From Microvirga ossetica (GTDB taxonomy: Bacteria > Pseudomonadota > Alphaproteobacteria > Rhizobiales > Beijerinckiaceae), in assembly GCF_002741015.1 (NCBI RefSeq), contig NZ_CP016617.1, positions 1,116,001 to 1,180,000 on the forward strand: a stretch of 64,000 nucleotides of DNA, written 5' to 3'. Shown one piece after another: positions 1 through 7,900 of this stretch (within the stretch, counting starts at the first letter, position 1; each line of letters starts with the position of its first letter). A program made the position numbers and the translations under genes. The notes under the pieces are model-generated. The model searched no databases, was not told where the DNA came from, and saw only the letters and a program-made list of their open reading frames with translations.

Positions 1-212
1 GAACCCGGGCGATCAGGCGGCGCTGATCCGTCAGTCTCATCCCCTTCGCCCGACACTGGGACTCGATGCGGTTTGCCCCCGATAATGCAGCGGGTCCCCG
101 CGAGCCTCCGGCCCACGCCCGTGTCCGGCGGTTGGCCCTGATCCTGTCGCCCGGGGTTCCCGGGCGAGTATGCTTCGTCCCGCGAGCCGTCATCGAACCC
201 GTCCCTCGCTTG
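1..212. other. Window edge, no gene recognised
   Basis: This stretch precedes the 3' end of the ZIP transporter gene, which reads toward it. No reading frame here resembles a known protein. The long plus-strand frame crossing it is the antisense shadow of the ZIP gene. Any transcription terminator for the metal operon would lie here, but I see no clear hairpin with a T tract. Confidence 0.5.
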
Positions 213-1427
213 CTAGACCTTCACCAGGACGGCGGTGGCATACATCAGCGAAAGACCAGCCACGAGCCCGCCGAACACGCTGACAGGGACCGCCCCGCTT
301 TTCCATCGGTCGTCCAGACGCCAGAGATAGACCCCAACTTCGACGATGACCTGAAGAATGGCCCCGGCTCCGACCGCCAGCGCCAGGGCCGCCCATTGCG
401 GGCTGTAGGCGAGGCTTCCGAACCACATCCCCAGGATGGCCGGGGCTCCCGCCAGCAAGGCCAGCCAGACGAAGGCGGAAAGCGGCGGAGGCTCCTTCAC
501 CAGCGGCGCGGCGATCCCGACGCCTTCGGTGATGTTGTGGAGCGTGAAGCCGAGCACGAGGAAGGTGCCGAGCCCTGCGGCTCCGGCCGTGAAGGCGGCA
601 CCGATCGCGAGGCCCTCACCGAGGTTGTGCAGGCCGATCCCAATCGCGATGGCTGTCGCCAGCCCCAGCCCGGTCGGGGTGCCCCGGCGTCGGCCGATGA
701 CCCACAGCAGGAGAAAGCTGATGATAGCCGCAAGCACCACCATCACATGACCCTGAAAGGCGACGGCCGCCTCCCCGGCCAGCTCGAGTGCGTCCTCGAG
801 CGAGTCGACGAACAGGAACGCGAGCAGGCCGATGGTGAGGGCGAGCAGGAAGCTCATGCCCTGTGCCCCGACCCCGCGCAGCACCGGGTAGAACATCAGG
901 CCGATCGCAACCGGCACGATGCCGACAAAGGCGCCCAGCACGGCCTGCGGCACGAGCTGGCTCGAGTGAGCCTCCGGGGTGCGCACGGCCACCGGGATTT
1001 CATGGTCGAAGGTCGTCCCGGTTTTCGTCACGACCCGGACCTCATGCGCCTCGCCGAGGGTCCAGGGGAAAGGGATGTGGATCCAGGCGGTCGCGAGCCG
1101 GGCAAGATCGCCGGGCGGATCTTGGACGAAGGTCCAGTAGGCGTCATCCACCTGCACCTGCGCGATGGTGATCGGCTCGGAGCCGCCGGCCCGCACGCGG
1201 AGGTGAATGCCGGTATTGTCGAGGATGCGGCGCTCGAACGTCAGCCGCTCGACGGGCGGCGCGCCGTTGTTGAAGGCCCGCAACGGATCGGACACCGCGA
1301 GCCACGTGGCTACCAGTCCAAGCAGGAACAAGGGCAATGCGATCCACAGCACGAATGCGTATCCCGGCCGTACCGTGGGCGGACGTGGCGAAGCAACAAC
1401 CGTTTCAGGACCCGCGCGATCGTTCAT
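213..1427 (-). CDS. ZIP-family metal transporter with N-terminal extracytoplasmic domain
   Basis: Predicted inner-membrane transporter for a divalent metal such as zinc. After one N-terminal membrane segment (about residues 23-45) comes a soluble region of about 110 residues, then the ZIP core from about residue 160. Two hallmark metal-site helices are visible, HNLGEGLAIG near residue 265 and HNITEGVGIA near residue 300. ZIP proteins move metal toward the cytoplasm (family knowledge). Its ATG overlaps the stop of the upstream multicopper oxidase by four bases, so the two are probably translationally coupled and work on metal handling together. The extracytoplasmic extension is larger than in minimal ZIPs and its role is unknown. 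The transported metal cannot be read from sequence. Confidence 0.88.
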   Translation of the reverse strand: MNDRAGPETVVASPRPPTVRPGYAFVLWIALPLFLLGLVATWLAVSDPLRAFNNGAPPVERLTFERRILDNTGIHLRVRAGGSEPITIAQVQVDDAYWTFVQDPPGDLARLATAWIHIPFPWTLGEAHEVRVVTKTGTTFDHEIPVAVRTPEAHSSQLVPQAVLGAFVGIVPVAIGLMFYPVLRGVGAQGMSFLLALTIGLLAFLFVDSLEDALELAGEAAVAFQGHVMVVLAAIISFLLLWVIGRRRGTPTGLGLATAIAIGIGLHNLGEGLAIGAAFTAGAAGLGTFLVLGFTLHNITEGVGIAAPLVKEPPPLSAFVWLALLAGAPAILGMWFGSLAYSPQWAALALAVGAGAILQVIVEVGVYLWRLDDRWKSGAVPVSVFGGLVAGLSLMYATAVLVKV

Positions 1428-2542
1428 GCGGCCGCCTCCACCACATCGAACATGCCCATCCAGCCGAGCTCGGTGAACTCGGCCTGGTGGGCGTGGAACA
1501 TGTACAGGCCTGTCTCATGCGCGCGGTAGGTGAACTCCAGGATGCCGCGCTGCGCCTGGCACTGCATCACCGTATCGATGGTGCGCAGCGTCGGCGTCAG
1601 GGTCGTGCCGTGGTCGTAGTAGTCGAAGAAGTTGCCATGCAGGTGCAGCGAGTTGATCGGGTCGAACTCAACCACATTGATGAGATAGATGCGGACCGGC
1701 CTGCCGCGGATGACGGTAATCGGGTGCTTGGCGTAGTGATGCGCGACCGTGTTGACGGCGTAGACCTCGTTCTCTCCATCGAAGTTGGTGTCGAAGCCGT
1801 TCATCACCATGACGAACTCCTGCCACTCCCGGTTCTCGGGCGTACCGAGGAGGCGGGAGCGGGCTACGTCGGCTTGCTCGGGATGACGCGCCGGATCGGG
1901 ATCGATGATGAAGGCGCCGTACATGCCCTTGTGGATGTGCCGCTTCAGCGGCAGGGCATGGCAGTGATAGAGATGGCAGCCGAAGGGAAGCGCATCGAAC
2001 TCGTAGATGAATTCCTCGCCAGGACCGATTTCGCCCGCTCCGGGAATGCCGTCCATGCGGGCCGAGTGGATGCCGTGGAAATGGATGGAATGGCGGTGCG
2101 ACCCGTTGTTTTGGAAGATGATGCGAACGCGGTCGCCTTCGGTTACCCGCAGGCTGGGGCCGGGGACCCGACCATTGTAGGTCCAGGCCGGAAAGAGGAT
2201 GCCCGGCGCGATCTCGATCTCCTTGTCCTCGCCGATGATCTCGAAGGTTCGCAGCGTGCGCCCGTCCGGCAGACTTGAGACCACGCCGGTGTTCCAGTCC
2301 GTCAGGAGCGATGTTGGGTCGAAGCCGTTGCGGGCGTTGCCGACGTCGCCCACCGTGATCATATGGCCGTGCGCGCCGTGATGACCGGCCCCATTCGCAT
2401 CGTAGGGTGGTGCGGAACCACGCTCTGCATGCGAACTCTGACCGGTCGCCGCTGCTCCCCCGATAAGGAAGCCGCTTGCCGTGGCGAGGCTGCCCCAGAG
2501 AAGGTGACGTCGGTTGACGGTCTCTCGCAGCCAATTGCGCAT
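1424..2542 (-). CDS. Exported multicopper oxidase
   Basis: Two-domain cupredoxin oxidase exported by the Tat route: the N-terminus carries NRRHLLWGS followed by a hydrophobic alanine/glycine stretch. Copper-ligand motifs are all present: HSIHFHGIH, CHLYHCHALPLKRHIHKGM (type 1 copper Cys, His and Met), SLHLHGNFF and a C-terminal YMFHAHQAEF. Such enzymes oxidise metal ions or organic substrates in the periplasm and reduce oxygen to water. The gene is first in a two-gene operon with the ZIP transporter, sharing an ATGA overlap. That pairing suggests a periplasmic oxidase that detoxifies or prepares a metal, but the substrate is not known. Confidence 0.88.
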   Translation of the reverse strand: MRNWLRETVNRRHLLWGSLATASGFLIGGAAATGQSSHAERGSAPPYDANGAGHHGAHGHMITVGDVGNARNGFDPTSLLTDWNTGVVSSLPDGRTLRTFEIIGEDKEIEIAPGILFPAWTYNGRVPGPSLRVTEGDRVRIIFQNNGSHRHSIHFHGIHSARMDGIPGAGEIGPGEEFIYEFDALPFGCHLYHCHALPLKRHIHKGMYGAFIIDPDPARHPEQADVARSRLLGTPENREWQEFVMVMNGFDTNFDGENEVYAVNTVAHHYAKHPITVIRGRPVRIYLINVVEFDPINSLHLHGNFFDYYDHGTTLTPTLRTIDTVMQCQAQRGILEFTYRAHETGLYMFHAHQAEFTELGWMGMFDVVEAAA

Positions 2543-2728
2543 GGCGCACGACCTTGTCGCTCTTGCAAAGCATTTGCAGCATATCGCGTTTTGGGGGTTA
2601 GCTCAAGAACTTGCCTTCGGCTGTTTGGGGTCGCATCGAATTTGTCGCGGCTTTACGGGCCCAAGAGCGGCTCCGGATGCGTTAACCTGAAGTCCCCGGC
2701 AGCAATCGCTCTGGAAAGGAAAGGCCAT

Positions 2729-2947
2729 ATGGGCGAGACGTGCTGCCCACGATGTTCCTGCGACGCAGCATCCGTCCTGAGCTTCGCCACGCATGATGGT
2801 GGCTTCGCCGCCACCGTTCAGTGCCACGTCTGCGGCTTCGAGACGATCACTGACCATGGTTTCCAGGACGAGCGGACCGCCCGCGAGGCCGCAACCCATG
2901 CCTGGTTGGAGGGAACGGTACCCCTCCCCTTAACGCCTCGCACTTGA
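2729..2947 (+). CDS. Small Lar-like zinc-ribbon protein
   Basis: Seventy-two residues with CCPRCSC near the N-terminus and VQCHVCGFE in the middle, followed by a segment ending in EAATHAWLEG. The spacing of the two CxxC pairs and the trailing A-x-x-x-W pattern resemble the restriction-alleviation (Lar) zinc-ribbon family common on phages and plasmids. The start was chosen because an AGGAAAGG ribosome site lies just before this ATG. A longer upstream extension of the frame runs antisense to the oxidase gene and is not credible. Function is inferred only from the fold. Confidence 0.6.
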   Translation: MGETCCPRCSCDAASVLSFATHDGGFAATVQCHVCGFETITDHGFQDERTAREAATHAWLEGTVPLPLTPRT

Positions 2948-3026
2948 TTTCGGCATACTTCCGGGATGTGCCGAGAGCGGGAAGTTCGTCACGGTGGGTA
3001 TCCTCAGGGTGCTCATCGGCGCGCTG

Positions 3027-3078
3027 ATACACGCAGGTGCGGGATCATCGTTTCCTGTCGGCCGCCCTTGGATTTCAC
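3027..3078. repeat. Dispersed 52-bp repeat, copy 1
   Basis: This segment matches positions 7079-7130 with only about seven mismatches, in the same orientation. The shared core runs GCGGGATCAT, then TTTCCTGTCGGCCG. Read on the minus strand, both copies give nearly the same peptide ending in MIPHLRV, so the repeat may derive from the 3' end of a gene or of a mobile element. No gene is recognised around it. Confidence 0.7.
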
Positions 3079-3262
3079 CGCCGACAGCTTCGGTGCCGTC
3101 TTGCCTAATCCTTGAAAGGGGTTTCGGTTGATCGGGCGCTCGTTCACCCTGGTGTAACACCCTGGCCGATCTCCTGAGGACAACCGCCGGCGGCTCAGGC
3201 CGTGGTGTTGCCGGAAGGTGTCGGCTAAGGCACAGGCTGAGCGGCTACGGTAGAATGCATCC

Positions 3263-3454
3263 ATGACGCCACGACCCATCGCCACCGCTCCGCACGAGGA
3301 CGACCACCCTCTCCTCCTCTTCTGCCCCCATCAGGGCGGCTGGCACACCGGCGTCTGGTTTCGCGGCAAGTGGCTGGCCTATCTGGATACGAGTGTCGTG
3401 CTTGAGCCTTCGCATTGGCTGCCGGTCCCCCCTGACCCACCGGATGGCGAGTGA
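3263..3454 (+). CDS. DUF551-like small protein
   Basis: Sixty-three residues. The pattern of an N-terminal P-x-A-T-A-P, a hydrophobic strand LLLFCP, GGWHTGVWF in the middle and EPSHWLPVPPDPP at the end matches the layout of DUF551-type proteins, which are frequent in phages and prophages and have no established role. It stands alone, about 190 bases before chaC. No strong ribosome site precedes the ATG, so the start is uncertain. Several overlapping minus-strand frames look like composition artefacts. Confidence 0.6.
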   Translation: MTPRPIATAPHEDDHPLLLFCPHQGGWHTGVWFRGKWLAYLDTSVVLEPSHWLPVPPDPPDGE

Positions 3455-3645
3455 TCGATGTTTGCCGTCTGGCAATGGCAGGTGTTTCGCTTGAAGCGGA
3501 CATTTTGCCCGCGGCGTGACCCTGTCCTGCGTCACAGACATGTGCACCGGGCTGGTGCAGGATCCATATACTGTGCCCGGGCTGGATCCCGTCCTGACTA
3601 CATGGTGCTCGCGGCTCGGTTCTGGACGCCCAAGCGGAGGATGGA

Positions 3646-4407
3646 ATGGACGAATCGATGGGGGAGAAGCGACGCCATCCCCTCAGCCGGGAAGCCATTC
3701 AGAACGGCTTCGTCAGTGAGCTGATCGCGCGCTCGGGAACCAGCCTTCGGGTGCTGAGCGATGAGGAACGCCGTAGATCTCTGGACGCGACGCTCGCTGC
3801 TCAACCCACTCAGGGTGATGATGTCTGGCTGTTTGCCTATGGCTCGCTGATCTGGAACCCAGCCTTCCACTACATCGAGCGGCAGCCCGTCCTGATCCGG
3901 GGCTGGCATCGGCAGTTCTGCCTGTCCACGCCTATCGGACGAGGAACGCCTGCGCGCCCCGGCCTGGTTCTCGGGCTGGATCGCGGCGGCGCGTGCAAGG
4001 GCGTGGCCTTCCGCATCGATTGCGCCGAGGCGAAGGCTGAGCTTGAGTTGGTCTGGCGGCGTGAGATGGTGACGGGAGCCTACGTCCCCCGCTGGGTCAG
4101 GCTGCACGGTCCAGGCCTGATCCACGACACGCCCGGTATTGCCTTCACCATCAACCGCGCGGCGCCGAACTACGTGCGTCCCGTATCGGAGGATGCCACG
4201 GCCCAGGTGATTGCGACCGCTTGCGGGGCGCTCGGCTCCTGCCGGGACTATCTCTTCGACACGATCCACGGCTTGGAAGGCTTCGAGATCCAGGACCGCC
4301 ATCTCAACCGAGTTGCGCGCTTGGTGAGCGAGTACCGGGATCGCGCCACCGACAGCCCACCTCAAGCTTCTGGTGAACTCCCGATGACCGGTCCTGGCAC
4401 TGGCTGA
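3646..4407 (+). CDS. chaC: ChaC-type gamma-glutamylcyclotransferase
   Basis: ChaC enzymes cleave glutathione in the cytosol to 5-oxoproline and Cys-Gly. The signature FAYGSLIWNP lies near residue 63, followed by RGWHRQFCL, GVAFRIDC and YLFDTIHGLEG, covering the whole family domain at normal length. An N-terminal extension of about 55 residues containing LSDEERRRSLDATL is typical of the proteobacterial form. The start follows a GGAGGATGG ribosome site. It is probably monocistronic. Just after its stop lies a remnant of an ABC-transporter binding protein. Confidence 0.9.
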   Translation: MDESMGEKRRHPLSREAIQNGFVSELIARSGTSLRVLSDEERRRSLDATLAAQPTQGDDVWLFAYGSLIWNPAFHYIERQPVLIRGWHRQFCLSTPIGRGTPARPGLVLGLDRGGACKGVAFRIDCAEAKAELELVWRREMVTGAYVPRWVRLHGPGLIHDTPGIAFTINRAAPNYVRPVSEDATAQVIATACGALGSCRDYLFDTIHGLEGFEIQDRHLNRVARLVSEYRDRATDSPPQASGELPMTGPGTG

Positions 4408-4488
4408 TGGCAGATATCGACGGCGTGTCTTCATCGACTCGTCCGTGGTTACGATGGTCCCGCGAGCCGTGCTCGCAAGATTTGCGGG

Positions 4489-4517
4489 ATTCGGTAGCAA
4501 ACGCCCCCAGACTTAAT
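4489..4517. repeat. Dispersed about 29-bp repeat, copy 1
   Basis: The sequence starting ATTCGGTAGCAAA and continuing to CCAGACTTAAT matches positions 54236-54264 with about three differences, same orientation. Here it sits at the upstream edge of a binding-protein remnant, there it lies between a regulator gene and a PRC-barrel gene. The shared core CATTCGGTAGCA also occurs inverted near 5847. The origin is unknown. Confidence 0.55.
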
Positions 4518-4808
4518 GGAGATTATCCCGCGACCCTTCATTATCTCATGGCCGTTGAGGCCCTGAAGGACAAGGATCCGACCAAGGTCATGGCCAGGAT
4601 GAAGGAGGTGTCGACCGACGACCCGGTGTTCGGCAACGGCAGCATCCGGCCGGACGGGCGCAAGATCCATGACATGCACCTGGTCGAGGTCAAGAAGCCC
4701 GGCGGTTCCAAGGGCGAGAGGGGCCTCTACAAGCTCCTCGCCACCGCTCCTGCCGACCAAGCGATCCGCCCTCTCAACGAAGGTGGCTGTCCCTTGGTGA
4801 AGGGCTGA
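4518..4808 (+). pseudogene. 3' remnant of a branched-chain amino-acid ABC binding protein
   Basis: The last 90 or so residues, from YPATLHYLMAVEAL through RPDGRKIHDMHLVEVKKPGG to NEGGCPLVKG, match the C-terminus of periplasmic binding proteins of the LivJ/Peripla_BP_6 family. The rest of the protein, about 300 residues with signal peptide, is missing. The reading frame continues upstream only into unrelated sequence that contains the dispersed repeat at 4489. No transporter permease or ATPase genes lie nearby. It is a decayed fragment, not a functional transporter part. Confidence 0.8.
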
Positions 4809-4947
4809 TCGGCAGAATCGGGCCCCCAACGTGGCAGGCGCCTGGTCGACCCGCAGTCTGGGCTGGTCAGCTTTGCGGCAGCGCCGGCCGGGCGTATGAT
4901 CGCCATTCGCCCGGCGGATCGCCTTACCTCTCTTCTCGGAGGCGGCT

Positions 4948-5697
4948 ATGAACAGGCTTGGAACGCTCGGTGTCGTGGCGTTGGCGTACGTTCTGCTGGA
5001 GGGAGGCCCGGCAACCTCGATCGAGACCGAGACCGACATCAACGTGGTGACGGGCCTGGATTTCTCCCATTCCGTCAGCCTGGACGAACATTGGATCGTA
5101 CAGGAGGGGCTCGCCAAGGCGCTCCTTTCGCCCGAGGTCATCCGCGCCATTCAGCATGGCCATCATGGCCGGATCGGCTTCGCCCTGTTCGGCTGGCATA
5201 CCAAGACCCTGCCTATGCTGCCGTGGATGCTGATCGGCTCGGCGGACGATGCCAGGGTAGCCGTCCAACAGATCAGGGCAGCATTCTCCGAACAGATCGC
5301 CACCGAATCGACCCTGCGCCGGGTGGAGCAGCGCTTCGGCAGGCCCACTGATCTCTCCCGTGCCTTGTCGTCCGCGTCGGACATGCTCAAGGCTGCGCCC
5401 TTCCGGTCTACACGCTCGGTCATCAACATCATCGGGAATGGTCCCGACAATGTGGGTGCTGACGCTCAAGGAGCGCGGAATGCGACGCTCGCTCTTGGCT
5501 TCACGATCAACGGGGTCGTGCTGGGGCAGGATCCTGATGTGATCGAGTATTTTCAGCAGAAAGTCGTAGGCGGTCCCGGCTCCTTTGTCGAACACGTGCC
5601 CTCAAGCGAGTTGATGGCCCGAATCCTCACTCGAAAGTTCATCAACGACATCGTCATCGGGTTCGCTGATGGCTCCGAACCGGAACCCGACCACTGA
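4948..5697 (+). CDS. DUF1194 (von Willebrand A-like) exported protein
   Basis: A 249-residue protein with an N-terminal hydrophobic segment likely to be a signal peptide. The body has the DUF1194 pattern: GLDFSHSVSLDEHWIVQEG near the start, where D-x-S-x-S is a degenerate MIDAS metal site, then GRIGFALFGWH, a serine-rich GRPTDLSRALSSAS and VINIIGNGPDNVG. The family is widespread in Hyphomicrobiales but has no proven function. The VWA-like fold suggests protein binding outside the cytoplasm. The start follows a GGAGG near 4939. It appears to be transcribed alone. Confidence 0.8.
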   Translation: MNRLGTLGVVALAYVLLEGGPATSIETETDINVVTGLDFSHSVSLDEHWIVQEGLAKALLSPEVIRAIQHGHHGRIGFALFGWHTKTLPMLPWMLIGSADDARVAVQQIRAAFSEQIATESTLRRVEQRFGRPTDLSRALSSASDMLKAAPFRSTRSVINIIGNGPDNVGADAQGARNATLALGFTINGVVLGQDPDVIEYFQQKVVGGPGSFVEHVPSSELMARILTRKFINDIVIGFADGSEPEPDH

Positions 5698-6515
5698 GAA
5701 CGGTGCCATCGCAAGTCTGCCGCTCCTATAGGGCCGAGTAGTCGGTATGAGAGCCACTCGTTGCAGTCCATGTCCCGATCATTGATGAAGTTAATGCAGG
5801 ACGATTATCTATTTCGCCCCGACACCGACTTGGTGTTGGTGGTGCCTGCTACCGAATGCCGAAGATTTGTCCCGTTCAGGCTCAGTCAGGAGCACCGATT
5901 CCCCGTCAGGAAGACGCGGGCCATCTGGCGGCGCTTGGACGTGCGGAGACCTTTGTTGCGCAGGAGATGCACTCCCCGGCAGGAGCACCGAAACTCATCG
6001 GGGACGCTTGGTGAGCTGATGGTTGTCGCGTTCCAGAACGTCCTCCACCACAAGTCGACCAATGCCCGGACATGGAACGGGCCCGGTCGCTGGACGACGG
6101 GCCCGTGGTGACCCGCAGGTCACACGTCACTGACGATGTTCCGGATGATCCGGTCAAAAGGCTCAAATTGTGGAGCTGAGACAGGCGCCTCAAACGCACG
6201 AAGCTGGGAGAGGCGCTCGCAGCCCAGGCGGATTATCGATTGCAGCCTCCCTTTCAGCCCAAGCCGTGGTGGGTGCGCGGTTCAGGCGAGTGCGTGAGCG
6301 GGGCTGCTTGAGGAACCCACGGGTGAAAGCCACCCCACTCCAACTGTCAGCCTGCACCGCCTCTGACGGAGATGCTTTAACCCAGGTCAAAGAGAGCCAC
6401 CGAAATCAGGCGCCAGGCATCCCTTCTCTGTGCGGAGCATCCCGAAATTTAACCTGGATGATAGCAGCACCTCCGAAAGAGCGGCACGGATGCCTTGGCT
6501 CAAGCGAGGGCGCCC
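5698..6515. other. Gene-poor stretch
   Basis: About 820 bases between the DUF1194 gene and a DUF6894 gene. Both strands were read. No frame resembles a known family, and the frames present lack convincing ribosome sites. Near 5847 there is an inverted 12-base match to the dispersed repeat at 4489 and 54236. It may hold decayed gene remains. Confidence 0.4.
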
Positions 6516-6740
6516 ATGCCACGATACCTTTTCAACGCTTACAGCGGCCTGTGCCATGCGCGGGATTTCGAGATCCTCGACCTGCCTGACCTGGATGCCG
6601 CCTGCGCTCAGGCACACAGGGTGGCCCGACAGTTCCGCGCCTACCTGCCCGGCACCCTGCGCCGGGAGGATCTGACGATCGAGATTGTGGAGGAGACGGG
6701 CCAGGAGTTCAGGGCCATGCGGTTTGATTCCGTGACGTAG
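6516..6740 (+). CDS. DUF6894 family small protein
   Basis: Seventy-four residues beginning MPRYLFNAYSG, with LDLPDLDAACAQAHRVA in the middle and LTIEIVEETGQEFRAMRF at the end. This is the layout of DUF6894, a small soluble family that occurs in many copies in Methylobacteriaceae and rhizobia and has no known function. The start was placed at MPRY because family members begin this way and AGCGAGGG lies upstream. A broken paralogue lies 50 bases downstream on the other strand. Confidence 0.75.
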   Translation: MPRYLFNAYSGLCHARDFEILDLPDLDAACAQAHRVARQFRAYLPGTLRREDLTIEIVEETGQEFRAMRFDSVT

Positions 6741-6791
6741 CGGTCATCGTCGCCAGGGTCGGAATCCGATATCCACCGTTCCAGGTAGCCA

Positions 6792-6998
6792 TCATCGGGC
6801 AGTGACGAACGGCACCTTCCCGATCGCATCCGTGATCACCAGGATCTGGCCCGGCTGGATGCGGCCTGCGATGATGTCCATCCACACCGCCGCAGCCCGA
6901 TCCGGGTCGGGGGCGATCTTCACGTCAGGCAGCTCGAGCCCGACGGCGTCCTACATCATCCGATCGCCCACGCGATGGTGGAAGAAGTAGCGGGGCAT
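6792..6998 (-). pseudogene. DUF6894 paralogue with in-frame amber codon
   Basis: Read on the minus strand from ATG at 6998, the frame starts MPRYFFHHRVGDRMM, hits TAG at 6953-6951, then continues DAVGLELPDVKI and ends VITDAIGKVPFVTAR at a TGA. Apart from the single amber codon the whole 68-codon frame matches the DUF6894 pattern and pairs with the intact copy at 6516. The lesion looks like a point mutation. Read-through is possible in principle but nothing else points to it. Confidence 0.75.
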
Positions 6999-7078
6999 GG
7001 AGCCTCCCAGCGTCATGCCACCACCGTCCTGTGGTTTTTGGAACTCGTCTATGATCCAGGTTAGAGTTTGGAGCTGTC

Positions 7079-7130
7079 ATACCCGCAGATGCGGGATCAT
7101 CCTTTCCTGTCGGCCGTCCTTGGTTCTCAC
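7079..7130. repeat. Dispersed 52-bp repeat, copy 2
   Basis: This is the second copy of the repeat at 3027-3078. It contains a small hairpin CCCGCA-GA-TGCGGG. It lies about 50 bases upstream of the exoD-like gene. A weaker match, about 19 of 22 bases of the core, occurs on the minus strand around 44240-44262 near recA. The copies may be a miniature mobile element or shared gene debris. Confidence 0.7.
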
Positions 7131-7182
7131 TGGTACCCGATCAGACTTGCCCCGACCGTCCGGGATCGCTACACACGCGACC

Positions 7183-7851
7183 ATGCCCGAACCTTCGAGT
7201 AGTCTCGCTGCCGCCCCATCCCCGGATGAGGGCCCCGAACCTCGACAACGGTTTTCCGAGGTCCTGAGTGATCTCGCCAGCCGCCCCAGCCCAACCATCG
7301 CCATCAACGATGTGCTGGGCGCCTTCGGAGATCGGGCCTTCGGAGCCCTGATGCTCGTCTTCGCAGCCCCCAACATTTTGCCGCTCCCACCGGGTACGTC
7401 GGCCGTCCTGGGAGCGCCGCTTCTCTTCATCACCGCGCAGGTGATGCTCGGACGCCCGACCCTTTGGATGCCCGCCTTCATTCGCGAGCGTTCGATCCAG
7501 CGCGACTCCTTCGCCCTGCTGACAGCCAAGCTCAGTCCGGTCCTTGCCCGCGGCGAGCGGTTCCTCAAACCTAGGCTGCCGTTTCTCCTGCATCGCGCCC
7601 CGGAGCGGATCGTCGGCGCGGCCTGCCTGCTGCTTGCCCTCATCCTTTTCCTGCCGATCCCGTTCGGCAACATTCCGCCGGCCTTTGCCATCGCGGCCTT
7701 CTCGCTTGGCATCCTCGAGCGGGATGGCATGGCCACGATCATCGGCTGGCTCGCGACGGTCGGCAGCATCCTGATCCTCGTCGCGATTTCGTCCGCGATC
7801 CTTGCCGGAATCCGCGCCTTTCTCGACCAGTTGTGGGTTCTCATCGGATGA
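7183..7851 (+). CDS. exoD: ExoD-family exopolysaccharide synthesis protein
   Basis: A 222-residue membrane protein. The soluble N-terminal segment has RFSEVLSDLASRPSPTIAI and INDVLGAFGDRAFGALMLVF, then PNILPLPPGTSAVLGAPLLF, the ExoD family signature. Several hydrophobic helices fill the second half. Rhizobial ExoD affects exopolysaccharide production and alkali tolerance, but its biochemical role is unresolved. I chose the ATG giving MPEPSSS because the longer frame upstream runs through the dispersed repeat. No strong ribosome site is visible, so the start is provisional. The CorC-type gene follows after 49 bases and may be cotranscribed. Confidence 0.82.
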   Translation: MPEPSSSLAAAPSPDEGPEPRQRFSEVLSDLASRPSPTIAINDVLGAFGDRAFGALMLVFAAPNILPLPPGTSAVLGAPLLFITAQVMLGRPTLWMPAFIRERSIQRDSFALLTAKLSPVLARGERFLKPRLPFLLHRAPERIVGAACLLLALILFLPIPFGNIPPAFAIAAFSLGILERDGMATIIGWLATVGSILILVAISSAILAGIRAFLDQLWVLIG

Positions 7852-7900
7852 CACGTTTCGTGCAGAACCGTCCGGCAACCACATTTAGGACTTCGGAGCG

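Noticed and set aside
66..1529. Long plus-strand reading frame of 487 codons
   Set aside because: It is the antisense of the ZIP and oxidase genes, is Gly/Arg/Asp-rich in a way typical of GC-rich shadow frames and has no domain.
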